Shown here: positions 56,729 through 64,000 of the stretch, one piece after another
Position numbering within the stretch: position 1 is the first letter of the stretch
Layout of the letters: each line of letters starts with the position of its first letter
From: Raffaelea ambrosiae
Lineage: Eukaryota; Ascomycota; Sordariomycetes; Ophiostomatales; Ophiostomataceae
NCBI GenBank assembly: GCA_002778195.1
Contig: PCDI01000010.1
Location: 1,178,001-1,242,000, forward strand
Reading direction: 5' to 3'
DNA length: 64,000 nucleotides
The notes under the pieces: generated by a model
Told to the model about the DNA's origin: nothing
Database searches by the model: none
The model's input: only the letters and a program-made list of their open reading frames with translations
Position numbers and translations under genes: made by a program

Positions 56729-57160
56729 TCAACCCAACGGCATTTTGCCTTCTATCACCAAAGTCTCCTGCAGAATCGGCATACACTTCTCTTCCACGTT
56801 CTCCGCGGCACTGGCCATCAGTTCGCCCACGTCATTCTTGTTCCCCGAGGTGGCGCGCATCAGGCCCTCGATCTGTGCCGTCACCAAACTCATTAGCAGA
56901 TACCCCTTGACGTTCGTCTCGCCGGCCTCAAGCACCCGCACACACCAGGCCTTGGCATCGTCGAGCACATAGAACAGATCTGGCCGCAGAATCGCGGGGC
57001 CCAGGAGGCTTTCTTTCTCTTGCAGCTGCGTCCGGAGTTCCACTGCGATGAGAAGGGCCGCTTGGATGGCTATAATCGGGTAGAAGCCAGAGGCGCAAAC
57101 AGCGAGCCGCGGCAGGAGCTGATCGTGCCGACTGATCGGCCCGCCGGTGATTGGAGCCAT
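56729..57160 (-). CDS. Small hypothetical protein
   Basis: Intronless frame of 143 residues, ATG complementary to 57158-57160. It is mostly helical in appearance: VCASGFYPIIAIQAALLIAV is hydrophobic, followed by charged amphipathic helices (ELRTQLQEKESLLGPAILRP, GYLLMSLVTAQIEGLMRATS). No signal peptide, cysteine pattern or domain I know. Codon use and length support a real gene rather than chance. It could be membrane-associated through the hydrophobic stretch at residues 23-42. Upstream exons cannot be ruled out. Confidence 0.5.
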   Translation of the reverse strand: MAPITGGPISRHDQLLPRLAVCASGFYPIIAIQAALLIAVELRTQLQEKESLLGPAILRPDLFYVLDDAKAWCVRVLEAGETNVKGYLLMSLVTAQIEGLMRATSGNKNDVGELMASAAENVEEKCMPILQETLVIEGKMPLG

Positions 57161-57940
57161 CGTAAATCATTACAGGGGGAGTTACTTTGAAGAATCCATG
57201 TTCAGCGGCGCCCTATGCCTGTTCGGGGCGCTTGTTGCACTGCTGGCCAGGCTTGTGACGCCACAAGACATTGTGGGAAATACTTGAGTGTAGGTAAATG
57301 GATCGTGAACTGTTGCGCGCTCAGTATACAGAACACTAGTCTTGGCATAGGCCTAGTTATAGAATTTTAGTAAACATATAGCAATACTTTGATTAAGCTA
57401 GAAAAGGGTTACTCGTAACTTTTATAAACACAGATGATCACGCATGCCCTGTGATGGGATTCAGTCACATATCATTGTGAAACAGAGAGAGAGAGAGAAA
57501 GAGCAAAATTTTGGGAAAGACCGTGGTATATTAAAAGCAACTATCTACTAAACAATCAAATTGGTACTAAACACGCAAAAGCTTCCTTCTCCCTGCAATA
57601 AATAGCAATCTTCTTCCTCGACATTTGTCAATGCCTTGGCTCCAGTAATACCCAAGAAAAATTTTCCCCGACAATGCGGCTATTCCTCCGCCCAAGTGGC
57701 ACAGCTCGCAGGAGCAGTAGTTTGCCTCCCAATAATCAAAATAGAAGAGCTATTCGGTAGCGACAGTGGTGGTCATTTCCCATTCAACATGTATTCGCAC
57801 AGAAAATCAAGGTTGATGGTTACACATCTGCATGCAGACCATATTTCATTCCATGGTTACCCTCCCAAGGAAGTGCCCATCTTCGGTGTGAGAGGTAAAG
57901 CAAAACCGGCCGTACGTTGACACCATTCCTCAGCCCACAC
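57161..57940. other. AT-rich intergenic region
   Basis: More AT-rich than the rest of the window, with TATA-like words and a GA repeat near 57485-57500. A + frame at 57636-57920 has no ATG start and no recognised family. Confidence 0.35.
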
Positions 57941-58178
57941 CTAAAAATGTTCAGGTCTTGGTCCAGGGAGAGGTGGTTCTGGCGGTGGCGGTGGCGGTGG
58001 AGGACGATACTTTTTAGGGCAGTTGGGGTTGGCGCACAAGGTTATCCTCCCCGTATAGATTCGAATGCGTTCACCATTCTCCGAAATTTGAAATGTGACC
58101 TGCGGCCAGCACCTGGTATAACTTTATTAGTCTGTGTACTGAATAATGGGCCAAATTGTGTACGGATACCAACTTACA
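57941..58178 (-). CDS. Possible proline-rich gene fragment (3' exons)
   Basis: On the minus strand a frame ends at 57941 with TGRITLCANPNCPKKYR, then eight Pro, then EPPLPGPRPEHF. It can be joined upstream through a well-formed intron (donor GTAAGT at 58177-58172, ACTAAT branch, CAG acceptor, exon resuming at 58099) to the segment VQEQQFSFLNQD, giving QFSFLNQDVTFQISENGERI across the junction. No start codon was found in frame upstream, so either another 5' exon exists or the frame is chance. The + strand also has an open frame here. Function unknown. Confidence 0.3.
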
Positions 58179-59299
58179 TCTTGGTTGAGAAAGCTAAATT
58201 GCTGTTCCTGGACTCGGAATATGTAGAGAAGAAATACGCAAAGACAAATACAGAGATAGAAGTGGATGGTACTGTTCAATGAAGACGGGCGTCAAAGTCG
58301 TGTGAAGTTTTCTGCTGTAGTGTATTCAGTGTTTGGTGTGTGTGTGTGTGTGGTGATGATGAAGTTGGATTCGAAGTGTGTTGATTGAGAGATGGTTCAG
58401 GAAATGAGAAACTGGAAGACGACAAGATACCAGTATTTATACTCAGAACTTGCAATGTTTGATTCTGCCTTGTCTTTTCGAATATTATGGAGCTGAACTA
58501 TTCCAGTCGCCTTTGTCAAGGATGATGCAATTTTCTGGTCGCGCATTGTTGCGCCTTCTCGCCAACTGGTCATCTTGACATCCAGGTGGCCATCTGCTGA
58601 CCGAAGGCGCCTATGTGTTTGGCAAGAATAGAGAGAGTACGAAATGAAAAATAACCCTTATTGGTTTACGATTGACATAGGGTCACGGCCTGGTGACGGC
58701 CTTCGTCAAATATGTGGCATGGAGGACAATTGAATGAACCGGCGCCTTTTGGGAAGCCTGCCTGGGATTCAGGAGGCCTGCCTCACGATGGCTCAGCAAT
58801 AGAATCACAAGGCACTGATCATTTTTTTTTCAGATGCAGGCACCTTGTCGAATAAATGCCTTACAGTCGGAACGAGACCTCTCGCCTGACCATATGGCCG
58901 GCTGTTTGCAGACCACGTAGACTCATGGACTCATGGGCGCCTTTAGCAATTCCCGTACCAGGCCTGTTAATGTGGCCCATCTTGTGGGCGTGGATCAAAA
59001 AGGCGACTTCTAGCCAAATCAACCTCGTAAAAGGCGCGAGTAAATCGCCTCCCTTGCTCTTGTAGACGTTTGCCCAGCGACTGGATCTGCATGTGGTACT
59101 GTGGTACAGCTAAGGTCTTCCACGGAAGACGCGGCTTTCACGAAAGATGTAGGCAAGGGTCAGGTGGTTTGACAAAGAAAATCAAATGCTTTTAATATCT
59201 GAAGATGGCAAGAAGACCTCCTCGCCGTTATTTGGTTACAGTCCTCATTGGCACAATCTGTTTTTGCCCGGATTGCATCCCTTGGTCGAGTCAAATAAA
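58179..59299. other. Intergenic region left of ADE13
   Basis: Contains a GT microsatellite at about 58335-58352. No supported coding frame. The right end is the 3' UTR of the adenylosuccinate lyase gene. Confidence 0.4.
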
Positions 59300-61503
59300 C
59301 TAGACACTGAGCTCGGCAGTGGCAGCGCCCTTGATGTACTCGGCATATGGGGCCAGTGCCTTCTCAACTGGGCTTCCGGGACCGCAGTACTTGTCGACGA
59401 TCTCCGCACTACGGCCAATGTACAGCTCTGCTTTGAGCATGCCGTCCAGGTCGCCCCAGATGGGCTTGAAAAACTCGTTGTTCTTGATCCGGGACACCAG
59501 ATCGTTGGGTTTACCCTGCAAAGTTCAGTATTCAGTGAAGTTTACCCAAGAAAAGAGACAACGCATAAAACGGGTGAGTGGCTTACCTCATTCTTAACAA
59601 CGCTGCCCGCTTCGTTTGAGAGCACGCGAATCTGCTCGTGGGCCTCCTGTCTGGACACTCCCTGGGCACAAAGTCTCATGATAATGGTTTCCTGCGTGGG
59701 TTGCTGTCAGAATAAAAAGGGCCTCGGACACACTACGATTGTACTTGGGTAACTTTACCGTGATCATAAACGGCAGCTCGGCCTGGACGTGGGCTGCAAT
59801 GCGCTTGGGGTACACGACCAGTCCGTTGGAGATGTTGTCCTATACAGGGAAGTATTAGCAGGCGTTTCTGGCTGCGTCTTAGAGGGATGGTTTCACCGTA
59901 CAAGGCCAATGCAGATGGCGTCTGCGAGAAGCATCATCTCAGGAATGTCGATTCCTGCCATGATTGTGAGCATAAAAGAACTAGAAACAAATTGTTGAAT
60001 GGAAATTATGCTGTGCACGCATGGTACATACTGCGAACAGCGCTGTCATCCAGAGTCCGCTCGCACTGGAGGCCGAGTTAGCTGGTGTTTTCCGGCCCAG
60101 AGTGTTGGTCTGTTTTTCAAAGGCGATGTTTGCTTACCCACTGGTCCGCGTGCGTGTTGGCAAACGAGGCGGGCTTCGACAACAGCTCGCGCGACAGACT
60201 GTAGACTCTCTCGGAACGCATCTAAAAATGTCAGTAGTGGGTTTGACGTAGGAGTAAAATAGAGGAGACACTCACAGGATTGCGTTTGTACGCCTGTTAA
60301 GATTGATGAAACGATTTGTTAAAGGTTGATCCTCACACGATAGAACATACTGTATCACCAGGGGGGAGAGACTCACCATGGCCGAAGATCCAATCTGCGA
60401 AGACTCAAAAGGCTCCTCGATTTCCTTCCAGTGTGCGAGGTGGCGAATATCGCCCGTGATCTTCTGTGCCGAAGAGCCGAGGCCAGCGACGGCATTGGCA
60501 ATGATGAGGTCGACCTTGCGCGTGTAGGTCTGCGTGGACACATCGTAGCAGGCTGGGAAGCCAAACTTCTTGCAAAGGATCACATTCAGCTCGTCACATT
60601 TAGCCGAGTCTCCCTGGAAGATCTCGAGGAAGGATGCCTGCGTGCCCGTCGTGCCCTGGGCGCCACGGAACTTGAGTTCGCGGCGGACCTGCTCCAGGTT
60701 GTGGAGGTCGAGCATGAGATCCTGGGCCCACTGGGCCGCCCGCTTTCCGACGGTGATCAGCTGGGCTGCCTGGAGATGTGTGTAGGCCAGAGTGGGCTCA
60801 GCTAAGGCACACCAGGTATGTCAGTCCGGAGAACATGATAAAACCAGTATGGAGTAGACAGAACGAGAAGTTCTCTCATCATTCGTTCCAAAGTCACGCA
60901 CCCTTCCACTTCAGCGCAAAGGCGGCCAAGTTGGAAATGACCTTGGCCACCTTGTTGATCAGAATGTCGAGGGCGTTGCGCATCAGAATGAGCTCGGCAT
61001 TGTCCGTGACATAGCAGCTGGTCGCGCCATAATGGATCACGCCAGCAGCGGCCGGAGCGACAACGCCAAAGGCGTGGACGTGCTACGCTGGAGTTAACAG
61101 TGGAGCCAAAATAGAGGACGAGCCGAAAACTTGAAAGGGACACTTACAGCCATAACATCCTGCCAAAAGAGGAAAAAAACAAATATCAGCATTGATATCA
61201 TCCTCGCATTCACCCATTCGCCCAGGGTGTTGTGCAAAGAAAGGGACCTACGTGTCTCCGTCTCTTCTCCTCGGCACGGGCAATCTCAAAGTCGTCATCC
61301 GTGAGAATCAGGTGGCTCTTCATCTGTTCCAGGGCCTCCTCCGTGATCGTTTCGATCCCGAGCTCTCTCTCGGCCTCGGCCAGGCCGAGCCACAGCTTAC
61401 GCCACGTGGAATGGCGCGAGCGTTGGCTAAAGAGCTCCGACATCTGCGGGCTGCAGTAGCGGCCCGTCAAGGACGTTTGGTACGTATCGAATTGGGCAGC
61501 CAT
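59300..61503 (-). CDS. ADE13: Adenylosuccinate lyase
   Basis: Eleven exons on the minus strand: 61503-61252, 61159-61148 (12 nt), 61082-60902, 60801-60377, 60293-60276 (18 nt), 60221-60138, 60065-60032, 59954-59902, 59839-59759, 59691-59587, 59515-59300; 486 residues, close to the usual 480. The enzyme cleaves SAICAR and adenylosuccinate, releasing fumarate, in de novo purine synthesis and the purine nucleotide cycle. Landmarks: [20 protein letters not shown] start; VRHDVMAHVH-type block read here as RRRH, DVMA (microexon), [60 protein letters not shown]; fumarate-lyase signature GSSAM, AYKRNP (microexon), MRSER; EGSVVK-like AGSVVKNE. Every junction has a GT donor and AG acceptor and keeps frame. 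Function assignment is secure; exon borders are manual. Confidence 0.95.
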
Positions 61504-62548
61504 GGTTTCTGATTTCTGATTTCGTCCCTTGGTGATGAAGGGGATGGGAGGAGGTGTGCCAAAAAGCTTATGGGCTGATACTCTGGGGCAGTTTCTTTTC
61601 ACGGACGGAGTTTTTCGGGTGCGGTAATGTGCGGCAGGAAGTATTAACGGCAGAAAAAGACTGACTAAATCAAGCTAAATGTCAAAAAGCGTAACGCACG
61701 TGATATACGATGCTAACATCTGATTAGCTAGATCAGACAAAATAAAACCTCTACATCTCATGTCTTAGAATAGTCTCCTTCTCTACTAGACAGATTTAAT
61801 ATACCCCTATCCCACCTATTCTGATACTAAACCCCGTATCGTATGATTGGTTGAGGGCTACGGGAAGCTGATCACGCCGCCTGGCAATGCTCTGACTCCT
61901 GACTCTTCTTCCTTCTTCCTTCCTGCTTTTCTTGTTTCTTCCGTCTTCGCCCTTCTGTTTCCTTTTTCCTTTGCCTTGAATAGTCCAAGTTTACTTCGTA
62001 GGTGCTTTTTTGTTGTATGGCGCTGATTGCATAAGCCTACGTCTAAAGCAAGCCACTGCACAACTGCTAGCAGCTGTTGGCAGCTGGTAGAGCAAGAAAC
62101 AGTTGTACACAAAGTGTGGGACTTTGCCAAAAGCTACAAGGAATATCACGCGCTCTGCTGTACTTGTACTTGCACTAAAAGCCCACCGTCTAGGAGGTAC
62201 CAGTACAACTCCGCTTCCAATGGTAACCAGATCACGACGGATTTTGGTGTATTTCTTTTTTTCAGTTGGTTTGCAACCATTTATGCCATAGAATTTCTTC
62301 TCACTGTGCCTTCAGATAAAACTGACATAATTTCAAGAATTTACCGTTGCAGTGAACGAAATATGAAATACTCATCACCTTAGTCTCATGTTGATTCGGT
62401 AGGAGGTCGATACTTCGCCGTCACCGTAATTTTATTCGCGAATCACAAGTCTATTGACTTCCGTGCAATCACTCTTCTCTGGTACTCCCGGTTCTACAAC
62501 CTCTTTCTCGCGTGCTTCCGGCACTATGAATTCTCCAAATTTCTCCCT
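61504..62548. other. ADE13 promoter region and intergenic DNA
   Basis: Upstream of the ADE13 start is a GC-moderate leader, then AT-rich DNA. No TATA box stood out. No coding frame is supported. The stretch from 61660 to 61860 is notably AT-rich. Confidence 0.4.
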
Positions 62549-63660
62549 ATGACAACAAACAACAACTACTGGCACCGACAGACCAACCACTCCGTGCAAA
62601 CTCTACATCTTTTGGGGGAGTCAGAAAACGCAAATACAAAATCACTCTCGTATACCAGAAATGCAAAGTCGACGTCACAGACAAGGAGTGACACATCTTG
62701 CGAAGGGCACATCGTGGACGACCCCGAGCCAGGCCAATACACTCTCTACGCCGATCTGGCTACCCCGACAGTAGATTTCTCGTGTCTTCCTGCTACAATG
62801 TCTGAAAGTCTAAGCGTGTCCGCATTGTCCATAAGCTCAAGGGCCTGGATGGAATTGTCAACATTCACCACATATATCCTTGCACCGAAAGTAAGGTGGA
62901 AGAGCTGTACCATAAGACGCATGGCGACGACTACGATGAGCCGTGCACGCTGCCTCTACTCTGGGATGAGATCACCTCCATAATTGTCACCAATAGCAGC
63001 ATTGGTATCATGCACATCCTAGCAACTAGGTTTGGTGACCTTTTAGAGAAAGGATGCCGTGAGAAGAATAGGCGGGGAGATGGTCTGCATCCTGTCTGGC
63101 TAATGGCAGAGTCAAATCATAACAAGCTCGACGCCATCAAGTATTTCTATGCAGCCATTCGCTGCCTATCAAGGCAAACTTGAGATCGGATCATTTCCGC
63201 GTGATTCGCCTGGTCTTCACGAGTCTCGACATCCTGGAGGCATTTCTCCAGAAAGCTGAAACAACGTCTATATGTGGCGAAACATTGACATACGCGGAAA
63301 TTCTCCTCTTCACGCCACTTCTTCGTTTCGACTATACTTTCCACCCCCGTTCTGCAGTGCAACAGCAAATCTATTCTCTACGGCTACTTTGCATCTTTGG
63401 CTCCGGCGGTTGTACTGGGATGGAAAGACTGTGGAGGACCAAATACGAAGCGCATCTAATTTGCCGTGGATGGCCTTCGATCACAAATTCAATCTTGCGC
63501 TTGAACGACTAAGAGAAGTATATGGTATTGCAGATTCCTCAGTCCAAGGACCTCGTCTTTTGATTAATCGGCTGCCCAAACATGAAGGGCAGGGGCCACA
63601 CCAAGCGTGTCATCTACCCAGCACCCGCGGGTGTTGCACGTGAAAATGTCGTAGACCCTA
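62549..63660 (+). pseudogene. Decayed ECM4-type (omega-like) glutathione S-transferase
   Basis: Blocks of one protein appear in order but in changing frames. PEPGQYTLYADLA (the strand before the active-site cysteine) is in frame 2. Then VRIVHKLKGLDGIVNIHHIY and CTLPLLWDEITSIIVTNSS (thioredoxin-like domain, normally VPVLWD...IVNNESS) in frame 1 up to the stop at 63181. AYQGKLE in frame 2. SLDILEAFLQKAETTSICGE and LTYAEILLFTPLLRFDYTF (C-terminal helical domain) in frame 3. LHLWLRRLYWDGKTVE again in frame 2. The CPWAHR active-site block expected after YADLA is not recognisable. At least three frame changes and an internal stop support a pseudogene. Unrecognised introns could explain some changes but not the missing active site. 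Confidence 0.6.
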
Positions 63661-64000
63661 ATGCTGAGAATGCGCATACAACGCAGACAATTTGGCACTT
63701 GGATGTTTTAACCAGAGATAGCCTTCAACTAGAAGAATTGGATGCAATGGGCGAAATGGACCATTCGCTGGAGTATTGTGTTGGCCCATTGGAAAGTCAC
63801 ACTTCTCAAGGCAAGATCAAAATGCGTTGATCAAGTCTGTGAAAGGCAGGCAGAGGGCGTCAGACAGGTACCTTTCAGCTGCCTCTCTAGGTATTTCGGA
63901 CTGAAATTGTTCATCTTTTGATTTTTCTCCTGCTTTCTTTCATTCCAAACGTCAAACCGAAAAAAAAACCGCGATAATTGAAAGTGATGCGTTGGACACG
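63661..64000. other. Right end of window
   Basis: Short frame continuing to 63830 beside the GST relic without family resemblance, then non-coding DNA with a T-rich tract. Nothing further seen. Confidence 0.35.

Noticed and set aside
58335..58352. GT dinucleotide run
   Set aside because: An ordinary microsatellite; noted only as part of the intergenic description.

Overview
The window is nuclear DNA of a filamentous ascomycete, most likely a Sordariomycete. The evidence is short spliceosomal introns (mostly 50-100 nt, with GTAAGT/GTGAGT/GTACGT-type donors, CTAAC/CTGAC branch sites and CAG/TAG acceptors), GC-rich coding exons, CT-rich gene leaders, an intron-containing tRNA-Ile(AAT), and protein families typical of Pezizomycotina (TRI12-type MFS pump, DUF7136 secreted protein, YSA1-type Nudix hydrolase, fungal PRXL2-like protein). 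There are no operons. Two ambiguous bases (N at 13308 and 52197) lie in or at the end of poly-G runs and are probably sequencing ambiguities. No virus, CRISPR array or complete transposon was recognised. Exon coordinates below were worked out by hand from splice consensus and reading-frame continuity.

Left part (0-28 kb), mostly housekeeping or structural genes: a PRXL2/AhpC-TSA-like protein (620-1694, +); a conserved Pezizomycotina protein of unknown function (3034-5169, -); a 6.8-kb stretch with no recognisable gene whose first part is strongly strand-asymmetric; an SLC35F/DUF914 transporter (12015-13289, -); a 1316-residue disordered protein with an RDPR-repeat block (15042-19095, -); an MFS transporter (21319-23755, -) sharing a divergent 0.9-kb promoter with an ADP-ribose pyrophosphatase (24653-25511, +); and a C2H2-like fungal protein (26318-27916, -).

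Middle part (28-56 kb), sparser and more accessory: a 5-kb gene-poor stretch; a CCHC zinc-knuckle protein resembling retroelement gag (33130-33870, +); an SDR dehydrogenase; a TRI12-type efflux pump; a broken APH-family kinase; a maltose-permease-like sugar transporter; a class A FAD monooxygenase; a secreted GPI-like DUF7136 protein; an AKR7-type aldo/keto reductase; and a DAO-type FAD oxidoreductase. This looks like a loose collection of oxidoreductases and transporters without a polyketide or peptide synthase backbone.

Right part (56-64 kb): the tRNA gene, a small hypothetical protein, a low-confidence proline-rich fragment, adenylosuccinate lyase (59300-61503, -, 11 exons including 12-nt and 18-nt microexons), and a decayed ECM4-type glutathione S-transferase pseudogene near the right end. 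The most interesting signals are the ADE13 microexons at catalytic motifs, a 20-bp element shared by introns of two unrelated genes 30 kb apart, a run of five short hairpins at 48.0-48.14 kb, and two gene relics.
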